This document shows positions 29,802 to 38,042 of a DNA stretch of 64,000 nt, piece by piece. How positions within the stretch are numbered: the first letter of the stretch is position 1; the number at the start of each line of letters is the position of its first letter. The notes below the pieces were generated by a model. The model was not told the origin of the DNA, ran no database searches, and saw only the letters and a list, made by a program, of their open reading frames with translations. The stretch is taken from contig LT599022.1 in the NCBI GenBank assembly GCA_900079695.1, positions 524,287-588,286 of the forward strand, written 5' to 3'. This DNA comes from an uncultured Alphaproteobacteria bacterium. Lineage in GTDB: Bacteria > Pseudomonadota > Alphaproteobacteria > Rhodospirillales > Rhodospirillaceae. Both the position numbers and the translations under genes were made by a program.

Positions 29802-31562
29802 ATGACCGCCACCGACGACGACAAGCGCCTCAAGGCCCGCAACCTGTTTTGGCAAGGCTTCAGCCCGGCCGAAATCGCCCGCGATCTGTGCGTGCCGTAT
29901 CCCACGGTCGATAGCTGGAAGCGCCGCGACAAATGGGAGGAAGCGCCGACCGTCGTGCGGATCGAGGCGCACCTCGAAGCCCGGTTGAACCGGCTGATCG
30001 CCAAGGAAACCAAGACCGACCGCGACTTCTTCGAAATCGGGCAGTTGGCCGCGACCTTGGAGCGCACGGCGCGCATTCAGCGGTATAGCCAAACCGGCAA
30101 GGAAACCGACCTCAACCCCAACCTCGAAGCCCGCGCCAGGGGGCGGAAGAAGAAGGCGGAGCAGAAGAACGCTCTCACCGAGGAGCAGGTTGCGGCGCTG
30201 CGCCGCGACTTCCACGAGAACCTGTTCGGCTACCAAAAGGTTTGGCACGAGGCCAAACGCCACCGGGTTCGGAACATCCTCAAATCGCGCCAGATCGGCG
30301 CGACGTGGTACTTCGCCCGCGAGGCCTTTCTCGATGCCGCCGAAACCGGCGACAACCAGATTTTCTTGAGCGCATCCAAAGCTCAGGCCCACGTCTTCCG
30401 TGGCTACATCTTCCAATGGGTGAAGGACGTTACCGGGGGCGAGTTGAAGGGCGACCCGATCGTGCTTTGGAACGGCGCGACGCTCTATTTCCTCGGCACC
30501 AACAGCAAGACCGCGCAGAGCTACCACGGCCACGTCTACCTCGACGAATACGCCTGGATTTCGAAATTTTTGGAGTTCCGCAAGGTCGCTTCGGCAATGG
30601 CGACGCACAAAAAATGGCGGATCACCTACTTTTCCACGCCCTCGACCATCGGCCACGAGGCCAACGCCTTCTGGAACGGCGAAACCTTCAACAAGGGCAA
30701 GGCGAAGGAAAACCGGGTCGCGTTCGACGTTTCGCACGAAACGCTGAAGCACGGCGCGGTCGGGCCGGATGGCACTTGGCGGCATATGGTCACGATCCGC
30801 GATGCCGAGGAAAGCGGCTGCGACCTGTTCGACGTCGACGCCCTCTTGCGCGAATACAACGATGCCGACTTCGCCAACCTCTTCATGTGCGAGTGGGTGG
30901 ACGATACCGCGTCGTTCTTCGGCTTCGATGAGCTGCGCAAGGGCATGGTGGATAGCTGGGAGGTGTGGGCCGATTTCCACCCGCACCTTGAGCGCCCGTT
31001 CGGCGATCGGCCGGTGTGGATCGGTTACGATCCGGCGCAATCCGCCGATAACGCCTCGATCGCCGTGGTCGCGCCGCCCGCAGTCGAGGGCGGGAAGTTC
31101 CGCGTGCTCGAAAAGCTCAACGTCAGCGGCGCGGATTTTCAGGCCCAGGCGGCGCGGATCAAGGAGCTTCGCCACCGCTACAACGTCGAGCATATCGGCA
31201 TCGACACCACCACCATCGGCGCGGGCGTGTTCGAGATGGTGCGGCAGTTCTTCCCGCGCGCGGTGGCGATCACCTATTCGGTCGAGGTCAAGACGCGCCT
31301 CGTCCTCAAGGCCAAGCAGCTTTTCACCAAACGCCGGATCGAGTTCGACGCCGGGTGGTCCGACGTGGCCGCCGCGTTCATGGCGATCCGCCGCACCGCC
31401 ACGGCCTCCGGGCGGCAAGCCACCTTCTCGGCGGGGCGCAGCAAGGAAACCGGCCACGCGGATATCGCGTGGGCGATCATGCATGCGCTCGACCGCCTCG
31501 GTTACACCGAATTCGACAATGTCCCCGGCGCGCGCCGCAAGGGCTTCATGGAGATTTTCTAA
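29802..31562 (+). CDS. P: Terminase large (ATPase) subunit P
   Basis: 586 residues of the gpP family. An N-terminal HTH (FSPAEIARDLCVPYPTVDSW) is followed by an ATPase domain with the SRQIGATW Walker A variant (about 162-169) and Walker B VYLDEYAWI (about 244-252), and by a nuclease domain starting VWIGYDPAQSADN (about 405). It pumps DNA into the prohead. Start ATG 29802 is chosen because it begins the conserved N-terminus; ribosome site is weak, as for V. Confidence 0.95.
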   Translation: MTATDDDKRLKARNLFWQGFSPAEIARDLCVPYPTVDSWKRRDKWEEAPTVVRIEAHLEARLNRLIAKETKTDRDFFEIGQLAATLERTARIQRYSQTGKETDLNPNLEARARGRKKKAEQKNALTEEQVAALRRDFHENLFGYQKVWHEAKRHRVRNILKSRQIGATWYFAREAFLDAAETGDNQIFLSASKAQAHVFRGYIFQWVKDVTGGELKGDPIVLWNGATLYFLGTNSKTAQSYHGHVYLDEYAWISKFLEFRKVASAMATHKKWRITYFSTPSTIGHEANAFWNGETFNKGKAKENRVAFDVSHETLKHGAVGPDGTWRHMVTIRDAEESGCDLFDVDALLREYNDADFANLFMCEWVDDTASFFGFDELRKGMVDSWEVWADFHPHLERPFGDRPVWIGYDPAQSADNASIAVVAPPAVEGGKFRVLEKLNVSGADFQAQAARIKELRHRYNVEHIGIDTTTIGAGVFEMVRQFFPRAVAITYSVEVKTRLVLKAKQLFTKRRIEFDAGWSDVAAAFMAIRRTATASGRQATFSAGRSKETGHADIAWAIMHALDRLGYTEFDNVPGARRKGFMEIF

Positions 31563-32527
31563 TGCCTGCCCCTGAGATTTTCACCTTCGGCGAGCCGACC
31601 CCGGTTCTCGATCAACGCGAGTTTCTCGGCTACCTCCATGCGGCGTGGAACGGCCGGTGGTATGAGCCGCCGGTGTCGTTCGACGGGCTGGCGAAGGCGC
31701 TTCACTGTAACCCGCATCATCAAAGCGCCATCGGCTATAAGGCGTCGTTGCTCGCATCGCACTTTAAGCCGCACCGCCTGCTTTCGCGCCTCGATTTCAA
31801 GCGCCTCGCGCTCGATTTTCTGGTGTTCGGCAATGCCTACCCCGAGCGCCGCGTCTCGCGCCTCGGCAACGTGCTGGCGATCAAGCCTGCCCTCGCGCGC
31901 TGGACGCGGATGAAGCGGGACGGCAACGCCATGATGTTGATCGACGGGGAGGAACACGACTTCGCGCCGGGCTCGGTCTTGCAGATCATGGAGCCGGATA
32001 TCAGCCAGGAAATCTATGGTCTGCCGGGGTATATCGGCGCGGTGCAATCCGCCCTGCTCAACGAGGCCGCAACCCTGTTCCGCCGGAAATACTACCAGAA
32101 CGGCAGCCACGCGGGCTTCATCCTCTACATGACGGACGAGGCCGACAACCCCGAGGACGTCGACGCCGTCCGCGAGGCGCTGAAGCAGTCGAAGGGGCCG
32201 GGCAACTTCCGCAACCTGATGGTCTTCGCCCCCGGCGGCAAAAAGGACGGCCTCCAGATTCTTCCGATCAGCGAAGTGACCGCCAAGGACGAGTTCTTCA
32301 ACATGAAAAACGTCACCCGCGACGACGTCCTCGCCGCCCACCGGGTGCCGCCGCAACTGCTTGGGATCGTCCCAAGCAACGCGGGCGGCTTCGGCTCCGT
32401 CGAGCAGGCGGCGGCGGTGTTCTATCGCAACGAAATCGAACCGCTGATGAGCGCCTTCGAGGCCATCAACGATTGGCTCGGCGAGCAGGTAGTAGATTTT
32501 GAATATTATGACTCGTCTATCACGTGA
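31562..32527 (+). CDS. Q: Portal protein Q (C-terminal end altered)
   Basis: 321 residues of the P2 gpQ portal family: EFLGYLHAAWNGRWYEPPVS, YKASLLASHFKPHRLL, FLVFGNAYPERRVSRLG, GLPGYIGAVQSALLNEAATL, and the conserved VPPQLLGIVPSNAGGFGS. It forms the dodecameric vertex for DNA entry. The start shares a base with the P stop (TAATG). From about 32490 the sequence turns A+T-rich and the last dozen residues (VDFEYYDSSIT) do not look like a portal end. The protein is also about 20 residues shorter than P2 Q. The 3' end was probably replaced when the next gene was acquired. Confidence 0.93.
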   Translation: MPAPEIFTFGEPTPVLDQREFLGYLHAAWNGRWYEPPVSFDGLAKALHCNPHHQSAIGYKASLLASHFKPHRLLSRLDFKRLALDFLVFGNAYPERRVSRLGNVLAIKPALARWTRMKRDGNAMMLIDGEEHDFAPGSVLQIMEPDISQEIYGLPGYIGAVQSALLNEAATLFRRKYYQNGSHAGFILYMTDEADNPEDVDAVREALKQSKGPGNFRNLMVFAPGGKKDGLQILPISEVTAKDEFFNMKNVTRDDVLAAHRVPPQLLGIVPSNAGGFGSVEQAAAVFYRNEIEPLMSAFEAINDWLGEQVVDFEYYDSSIT

Positions 32528-32536
32528 TTCCTGGTT

Positions 32537-34294
32537 CTAGGATTCTGTTTCGAGGTGTTCCTGCTCGATAGTGAAGCGCAAGCGCCCGGTTGTCCAATCA
32601 CTCCGGGGCTCGGGAAGATAATATTGCTCGTCGGGAACACTCAAGGTCTTTAGCTCTTTAATAAGCCTCTCCAACGTCGGCGGAAAATTACTTTCCTGCA
32701 GTCGTGCGATTGCGGTGATCAACTGAGTCCAGTTGGAGAAGGCTGCATCGGTACCATCAACGACCAATCGGAGTGAGTGCGCGTAATGACGGGTCAGCAC
32801 GAGGAAGCTAACTGCGGGATTGGTTACGGAGGGGGGGAGCCGAAAACTGGCTCGCAATTCGGACGTACTCGCGGCGCCGACCCAAGAGCGTACTTTATGG
32901 AGCCAGTCACGGACCTGCTGATTTAGCCGTCCTGTTCGCGCCAGCATAGAGGCAAAGTCCGAACCGTATGGATCCTGATGCTTTAGCTGGACGAGGATGA
33001 TCCGAGCGGTAGACGGTTCGATTATCACAAGATCAATGTCTGTCGCCACCTTGCCCGAGTGCCTCAACTTGATATTCCCTCGGTATTCCAAATCAGGGAG
33101 CGCGCCCCGTAGGGCCCTCTCGACGGCCCGTTGCATCACGCCCTCTCGCGCCTGCTGAGCTCGGTCATAGTCCTTCGGGAAACTGTGCTGGAGCGAGTTC
33201 AGAAGGAAAAGCATGACTTCATCACGGATTGCTCCAGCCAATGGCCGAATCACATGGTCGTCTGAGCACTGGATTAGTGGAGGTGTTGGCGCCCCTGGTC
33301 GATCTAATAATGTTAGATTTTTCCTGCTTATGGACAGTACGTCGAAAATCGTCCGCACATTATCATCGGTGACTGGGACATGTTTCTCGAAATGCTGGCC
33401 AAATTCATTGATGAATTCCTTCATGCTTTCGAGGAAGTTCTTGGTCTCGACCGACACAGTGAGGATATCTTCGATCCGAATCGTGGGTTCCTTTGCGATG
33501 AGAGCACTTACGAATGCGCGATGCTTCATTCCAACCGACATGATAAACATCGCTGCCAGCTTGTAGTTGGAAAACGTAATGCCCCCGAAGGTCGTCGAGA
33601 AGTGGAAGGTGTCGAAGCCTTTGGCGAGTTGAATCTCGTTGTAGGCGTGGCCAAAGAAATAGAAGTCAAGCATGGGATCAGCCCCATAGCCGATAAAATG
33701 GCCGTGAAAAGGATAAACGAGTTCGGCGAGCAGGTTTTTGATTTCATCTTTTCTTTTTTTGCCCACGAATGCTTCGAAACCATTCGCAAACATCTCATGA
33801 TCTCGCACGACGTGGTGGCGGTCTAGATCACGTTCATGCAGCTCAAGATCGGGCAGATTGGGGGGCAGGATGATGCGGAAGTGGTCAGGTAGCCTTTCTA
33901 TCCGGCCCGAGTTCGCAAGGAGTATCTGCCCCACCCGTCGACCGTGCTCAATGGCACCAGCCCTACGGATAAGTGAAAGCACCTGGAACGAATATGCCAA
34001 ATTGCGCTGAAACGTAAGTGTGGGGGCCTCGAATTGGGGGTGCGCCTGCATTGCCAGCTTTATAAGGCGGAGTACACCGATGCGCATGATGTACCAGCGT
34101 TCATGGTCGGAATCGTCCACTGTCTCCGCCGAAAACATTTGATCGAACTCAAGGTCGAGTTCGTTGATGGCAATCCGCATTAAGAGACCTAGTCGGTCGG
34201 TCGCAATATCTGCGGCGAGATCGGCCTCTTCTAGATTTAGGCTGTTGTAGAATTCCCGTAAAACGTCAGTCACTTGGGCTAGCCCCGCCCTCAA
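32537..34294 (-). CDS. Cargo protein next to attR with a C-terminal PD-(D/E)xK nuclease signature
   Basis: 585 residues, A+T-richer than the phage genes. Residues 1-370 are helical with no motif I recognise. At 380-460 there is a nuclease-like core: Glu384 (REGVMQRAVERAL), Asp419 and Asp421 (TDIDLVII), then IILVQLKHQ with Gln436 and Lys438, the D...QxK form of PD-(D/E)xK enzymes. It lies between the portal gene and att, convergent with Q. P2-like phages keep tin/old-type defence genes in the comparable end region, so an anti-phage role is likely but inferred. The start is uncertain: TTG 34294 or GTG 34273. Confidence 0.75.
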   Translation of the reverse strand: MRAGLAQVTDVLREFYNSLNLEEADLAADIATDRLGLLMRIAINELDLEFDQMFSAETVDDSDHERWYIMRIGVLRLIKLAMQAHPQFEAPTLTFQRNLAYSFQVLSLIRRAGAIEHGRRVGQILLANSGRIERLPDHFRIILPPNLPDLELHERDLDRHHVVRDHEMFANGFEAFVGKKRKDEIKNLLAELVYPFHGHFIGYGADPMLDFYFFGHAYNEIQLAKGFDTFHFSTTFGGITFSNYKLAAMFIMSVGMKHRAFVSALIAKEPTIRIEDILTVSVETKNFLESMKEFINEFGQHFEKHVPVTDDNVRTIFDVLSISRKNLTLLDRPGAPTPPLIQCSDDHVIRPLAGAIRDEVMLFLLNSLQHSFPKDYDRAQQAREGVMQRAVERALRGALPDLEYRGNIKLRHSGKVATDIDLVIIEPSTARIILVQLKHQDPYGSDFASMLARTGRLNQQVRDWLHKVRSWVGAASTSELRASFRLPPSVTNPAVSFLVLTRHYAHSLRLVVDGTDAAFSNWTQLITAIARLQESNFPPTLERLIKELKTLSVPDEQYYLPEPRSDWTTGRLRFTIEQEHLETES

Positions 34295-34659
34295 AGCAAT
34301 AAGGTCCTACGAACCTAACGTAATGCGATCCTTCGGAAAACGAGTGTGTTGGGGGCACACGAAAACTCCCCAAGAATCGCAGTCTCCCCCCGCCACGCCT
34401 GCGCCTTAAATGGGCCTCGAATTCTGCGTCGCAGAAACGGCCCGAACATCGCCGAGAGCCTGGGCCTTTGACGGGAATTTTCGGGTGGCCGATCTCTGCA
34501 AAATTCGGCGTTTTTCGGCACCCGGTCCTCTCGCGAAGAACGGCGGAAAAGAGGGCCGAAAGAGGTTTGCGCACCCCTCTCTAAGTCATTGATTCTTCGT
34601 CGGGGCGGCGGGTAGGGGGTTCTGCAAACGAAATTGCGGAGGTGGCGGCACTCCTACAA
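34295..34659. other. Non-coding stretch before attR, with a hairpin; possible cos region
   Basis: No gene found. The strongest structure is at 34412-34443: outer arms GGGCC/GGCCC and inner arms TTCTGCG (34422-34428) and CGCAGAA (34430-34436). Another short repeat is TGTG...CACA near 34346-34360. The promoter of the 585-residue cargo gene must be here. cos lies beside Q in P2-like genomes, so the packaging site could also be in this stretch; no sequence match to a known cos was recognised. Confidence 0.4.
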
Positions 34660-34704
34660 CTTTTAATCAGCGGGTCGTGGGTTCGAGTCCCGCCGCGCTC
34701 ACCA
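34660..34704 (+). repeat. attR: 3' end of a tRNA-Lys(TTT) gene
   Basis: From C34660 the sequence gives the 3' part of a tRNA: anticodon loop CTTTTAA with anticodon TTT (34662-34664), half-stem TCAGC, T-arm GTGGG-TTCGAGT-CCCGC, acceptor half CGCGCTC, A and an encoded CCA. The 5' side (TACAA) does not pair with TCAGC, so the gene is not complete here. This is the duplicated target left by integration; the whole tRNA should lie left of the window beside int. Confidence 0.88.
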
Positions 34705-34712
34705 TAGAATTC

Positions 34713-34748
34713 AGGGCCTTGCCGGAGACGGGTAGGCCCTGTTTTGTT
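34713..34748 (+). terminator. Rho-independent terminator of the displaced tRNA-Lys gene
   Basis: AGGGCCT (34713-34719) and AGGCCCT (34734-34740) form a 7-bp stem, followed by GTTTTGTTT. It stands 9 bp after the CCA end of the tRNA fragment, so it is the original chromosomal terminator now separated from the intact tRNA by the prophage. Confidence 0.8.
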
Positions 34749-34849
34749 TCCGGCGAGCGATACGGCTTAGAAAATCAAGCGAACCGCATCAAATGCTCTG
34801 GCCAGCTGGACCGTCGTCTTCTCGCGGTGCGATTGGCCAAGCGATTTTG

Positions 34850-35557
34850 CTACGCGATGACGATGACGGGTTCCAAACGCGGCGCCGATGCGGCCACGCA
34901 GCATTGGTGACGGGTCCCGCAGCCGATGTCGGCGCTCGTCCAGAGGGCTTCGGCCGCGCTTCCGCCCGAGATCCAGCCGCTTTCGTCCGTGCCGATGTCG
35001 ACCCGGAAGCTGTCGAGCGGCCGGCTCAGACCCTCTCCGGTTGCCTTGAGAAAGGCTTCCTTGCGCGTCCAGCAGCGATAGAAGGCGGCGTTGCGCGTGG
35101 CATCGGGGAGCGCCCGGATCGCGGCGGCTTCGTCCGGATGAAGCTGGGAGGCAAGTTCCGCGATGTCGGGAAGGTCGCGGATCTCTTCCACGTCGATCCC
35201 CACCGTTGCGTCCCGGCAGAATGCCGCCCACACCATTCCGCCGGAATGCGAGATCGAGAAATCCACGCCTTCGTTCGGGGCTGAGGGCTTTCCCCGGGGG
35301 GCGACGACGAAACTGCCGGGAAGGGAGCCTCTCCGGGAGCCGTGAAGAACGCGCCGGACCAGCGCCCGTCCGGCGAGGTGCCGGATCGCGTCGATCTTCC
35401 GCGCGAAACGGGCCGCGCGGCGACGTTCCTCCGCGACGACGAAGGGGGCAACGGCTTCCAGCCATCCGTCATCCGCGTCAAGGTGTAGCCCGACGCAGAG
35501 AATCGCGCCGCAGGCGACCGCGGGAAAGCGGAAGGACGGGAATTCCTCAGGGCGCAT
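34850..35557 (-). CDS. Sfp-type 4'-phosphopantetheinyl transferase
   Basis: 235 residues. Conserved motifs of the Sfp/EntD family are present: GKPSAPNEGVDFSISHSG (substrate groove), VGIDVEEI (Mg-binding Asp and Glu) and FYRCWTRKEAFLKATGEGL (W-x-x-KEA). The enzyme moves the phosphopantetheine arm of CoA onto carrier-protein domains of NRPS, PKS or similar systems. It is the last gene of a three-gene operon and overlaps the thioesterase gene by 11 bp. No carrier-protein gene is in the window. Confidence 0.93.
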   Translation of the reverse strand: MRPEEFPSFRFPAVACGAILCVGLHLDADDGWLEAVAPFVVAEERRRAARFARKIDAIRHLAGRALVRRVLHGSRRGSLPGSFVVAPRGKPSAPNEGVDFSISHSGGMVWAAFCRDATVGIDVEEIRDLPDIAELASQLHPDEAAAIRALPDATRNAAFYRCWTRKEAFLKATGEGLSRPLDSFRVDIGTDESGWISGGSAAEALWTSADIGCGTRHQCCVAASAPRLEPVIVIA

Positions 35558-36299
35558 CGGAGGTGCCGGACGGAAGCAGCTTGCGCGCCACCAGGTTCGC
35601 CAGCGATTCCCAATGCTCCTGCAGATAGAAGTGGTTGCCGGGGAAAGCGTGAAGATCGCAACTGTCCGAGGTGAGCTTTGCCCATTCCCGGGCATCCGCA
35701 CGGCTGACGAGATCGTCGCTACCGAGGAACACCGCGATCGGGATGGGGAGGGAGGTTGCCGGAGCCGGTCGCCAGGTGTCGACGGCGGTGAAATCGGCGC
35801 GCAGAACCGGCTCCAGGTATTTGCGGAAATCCGGCGATTCGGCAATGCATTGCGGGACTCCGCCCATCCCGATCACTTGCTCCCACAGACGTTCCGGCGG
35901 CCGCGGGAGAGTCCCGGCGCCCCGGCCCGGAATTGCGGAAGAGGAAACGAACAGGGCGGTGGGGAGGGCGACCGCCCGCGCACGCGCCAGCAGGGCGCAG
36001 CGATACGCCAGAAGGGCCCCCATGCTGTGGCCGAAGAGAGCGTAGGGCGCAGTCCGGGCGACCGGGAGGATTTGTGCGAACAGATCCTCGCTCAAATCTT
36101 CGATGCTCGTCAGAAGAGGCTCGCCGGCGCGCCGCCCGCGCCCCGGCAGTTCGAGCGGCCGCACGACGACGCCGTCGGGGAAGAATTTGCCGAAGCCTGC
36201 ATAGTAGACGGCGCTTCCTCCGGCGTGCGGCAGGCAGAACAGGGTGAATGTCTCGGGAGAGGGGGCCTCCAGCGCCGCTTGCGTCAGAAGGTTACCCAT
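35547..36299 (-). CDS. Type II thioesterase (alpha/beta hydrolase, GrsT-like)
   Basis: 250 residues: FTLFCLPHAGGSAVYYAGFG, LELPGRGRRAGEPLLTSIED, the nucleophile in GHSMG, an Asp in GSDDLVS and the His in GNHFYL. It is an external thioesterase that clears misprimed or stalled acyl groups from carrier proteins in nonribosomal synthesis. Overlap with the KamA-like gene (16 bp) and with the PPTase gene (11 bp) indicates one translationally coupled operon. GGAG precedes the start. Confidence 0.93.
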   Translation of the reverse strand: MGNLLTQAALEAPSPETFTLFCLPHAGGSAVYYAGFGKFFPDGVVVRPLELPGRGRRAGEPLLTSIEDLSEDLFAQILPVARTAPYALFGHSMGALLAYRCALLARARAVALPTALFVSSSAIPGRGAGTLPRPPERLWEQVIGMGGVPQCIAESPDFRKYLEPVLRADFTAVDTWRPAPATSLPIPIAVFLGSDDLVSRADAREWAKLTSDSCDLHAFPGNHFYLQEHWESLANLVARKLLPSGTSDAP

Positions 36300-37456
36300 C
36301 CGGCGTCTCCATCTATCGGTTGCATGAGGATTCGGGACGCCTGCTCCGCATGGCCGGAACGGGCGTGGATCTGTTTGAGGACGATTCGGTCGTCGGAGAT
36401 GCCGCAGATCTCGAGCTTGCCGATGTCGTGACCGATGATGAACTTGAAACGCTTTCCATAGCCGTTGAGGCGGGCCCGCGCCGCGTCGACGATCGCGACC
36501 GCCTGCCGGAGCGGTATCTGGAAGTGGTGGCGGACCCGGGACACCGGCATGCATTGATAGAGGTAGTAGGGGTTGACGCCGATCGACAGCAGGCCGTTCA
36601 TCAGATCGACCAGAGCGTCGGGAGTGTCGTTGACCCCGCGTAGCAAGACCGCTTGATTGTTCACGGTAATTCCGCACCTGCGCAGCCGTCGGATCGCTTC
36701 CGTCGAGACCGGGGTGATCTCCCGCGCGTGGTTGAAGTGGGTGGGGACGTAGAGAGCCTTGCGCGCGTTGATCTCGCCCAGCAGGTCGATCAGGGAGTCG
36801 TCGAGGAGACGCAGGGGATAGGTGACGGGAATGCGCGACCCGATGCGCAGAAACTTCAGATGATCGATTCCGGCGAGAGCGGTCAGCATGTCGCGCAGGA
36901 TGGGGGTCGGCAACGTCAGCGGATCGCCGCCCGACAGGATGACGTTGTCGACCTCGGGGTGGTCGGCGATGTAGGCGAGTGCGTTGGAGAAATCCCGCAA
37001 GGTTTTGTGGGTGGGGCGGCCGACGATGCGCTTGCGGAAGCAGTGGCGGCAGTAGGTGGCGCAGGTTTCGGTGGTCACCAGCAGGATCGAATAGTCGTAC
37101 TTGTGCAGAACGCCGTTGCCCTTGTCGTGTTTGTCGTCGCCGTAGGGATCGGGAGTGGTGTTTCCCATGGATCCGGCGACCACCAGCTCCTCGGCGCTCG
37201 GAACGCACATCTTGCGGATCGGATCGTGGGGATCGGCCGGGTCGATGAGGCTCAGATAGTAGCGGGAAACGTTCAGCGGATGGACCTTCACCACCTCGCG
37301 GATCGCCTCTTCCTCCTCGCTGCCGAGCGAGACGTAGGTCTTCAGGCGATCGACGGTCACGACGTTGTTGGAGAGCTCCGCCTTCCAATCCAGGGATGTC
37401 CAGTCGACGTCGTCCTTCCGCTTCCGGGGCATCCGATCGTTGTCTTCTTCATGCAT
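36284..37456 (-). CDS. KamA-family radical SAM protein (aminomutase-like)
   Basis: 390 residues. Radical SAM Cys132, Cys136 and Cys139 in CATYCRHC, the SAM-binding ILSGGDPL (173-180) and the KamA-type VTVNNQAVLLRGVND-like stretch (here GITVNNQAVLLRGVNDTP). Lysine 2,3-aminomutases hold PLP through a lysine in a glycine-rich PGGGGK-like motif. Here the corresponding place reads FIIGHDIGKLEICG, so the lysine may be kept but the glycines are not. The substrate is therefore open. With a type II thioesterase and a PPTase downstream, a beta-amino acid for carrier-bound synthesis is plausible, as inference. Confidence 0.9.
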   Translation of the reverse strand: MHEEDNDRMPRKRKDDVDWTSLDWKAELSNNVVTVDRLKTYVSLGSEEEEAIREVVKVHPLNVSRYYLSLIDPADPHDPIRKMCVPSAEELVVAGSMGNTTPDPYGDDKHDKGNGVLHKYDYSILLVTTETCATYCRHCFRKRIVGRPTHKTLRDFSNALAYIADHPEVDNVILSGGDPLTLPTPILRDMLTALAGIDHLKFLRIGSRIPVTYPLRLLDDSLIDLLGEINARKALYVPTHFNHAREITPVSTEAIRRLRRCGITVNNQAVLLRGVNDTPDALVDLMNGLLSIGVNPYYLYQCMPVSRVRHHFQIPLRQAVAIVDAARARLNGYGKRFKFIIGHDIGKLEICGISDDRIVLKQIHARSGHAEQASRILMQPIDGDAGWVTF

Positions 37457-38042
37457 CGTAACGGCCTTTGTATTCCTCGCGCGATCGTGTTTCTCCGGGG
37501 GCGCGATTTGCAGTCGGGCGCTCCGAGGAAACGCCCGAACGTTCGGGGCGGGTGCGCCGACGGGAAACCTGTCGCGAAATCTCTTCCGAAGGCGGGCCGA
37601 CGTCAGCCGGTCCGGAGAGTGGCCTCACCCCACCGCGATCGTCGAAACTAAAACCTACATGACGGTAATCGGATTTTCATCTCCGCTCAAGCGTCGGATG
37701 AGGGGTAAATTCCTAAGATTTAAGGAAAAATACTGCTTCTTGCGAAGGCTGAGCCCGGATTCGCCGAGGGCGCCGCCGGCGACGGCGATCCGTCGGAGCG
37801 CTTGATCGGGTGGAGCACGGTCCTGCGCGATGCGGCGCAAGACATGGCTTAGGAAATCGCGAAAAACCCGCCTAGATTGCACTTCTAAGGTTTTTCTTCA
37901 ATATTCCGTGAATACGGACGGACTAAATTAGAGAAGATGATTTTTTTATTTCGTTCTCCGCGTTACTGGAGATACAATCATAAAAGTCTTGGTGGGCGGG
38001 CAAGTTGTTCGAGTTGTCCGTCGTGGCGGGGGAGGAACGCGT
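37457..38042. other. Divergent intergenic region between the KamA-like operon and the chemoreceptor
   Basis: No convincing gene in 586 bp. The first 200 bp are GC-rich; from about 37650 to 37990 the sequence is unusually A+T-rich (for example GATTTTTTTATTTCG near 37936-37950). Promoters for both flanking genes should be here. A short open frame at 37655-37882 has no supporting features. A small RNA cannot be excluded. Confidence 0.4.

Larger units (their letters stand above)
1..34704. mobile_element. P2-like prophage integrated in a tRNA-Lys gene (left end outside the window)
   Basis: A full set of P2-type virion genes (Q P O N M L X R S V W J I H FI FII E/E' T U D) is present with lysis genes, integrase, repressor and an Ogr-like activator. 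The right end is fixed by a 45-bp copy of a tRNA-Lys 3' end at 34660-34704. The intact tRNA and attL should lie just left of base 1, next to the integrase. The replication genes are not P2 A/B, so the early arm is mosaic. The late block is inverted relative to P2: D is next to the early arm and Q is next to att. Three slots hold cargo: 6740-10159, 20603-24028 and 32537-34294. All structural genes look intact, so the element may be functional; this is inference. Confidence 0.95.

Noticed and set aside
34266-34574. Minus-strand open frame upstream of the 585-residue cargo gene
   Set aside because: No start signal or recognisable product. It overlaps the region that must hold the cargo promoter and shows no coding bias.
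34660-34704. A functional tRNA-Lys gene at the right prophage end
   Set aside because: Only the 3' half is present; the anticodon stem cannot form with the sequence on the 5' side.
37655-37882. Open frame on the minus strand in the KamA-chemoreceptor gap
   Set aside because: Arg-rich, no ribosome site, no family features, and it lies across a sharp change in base composition.
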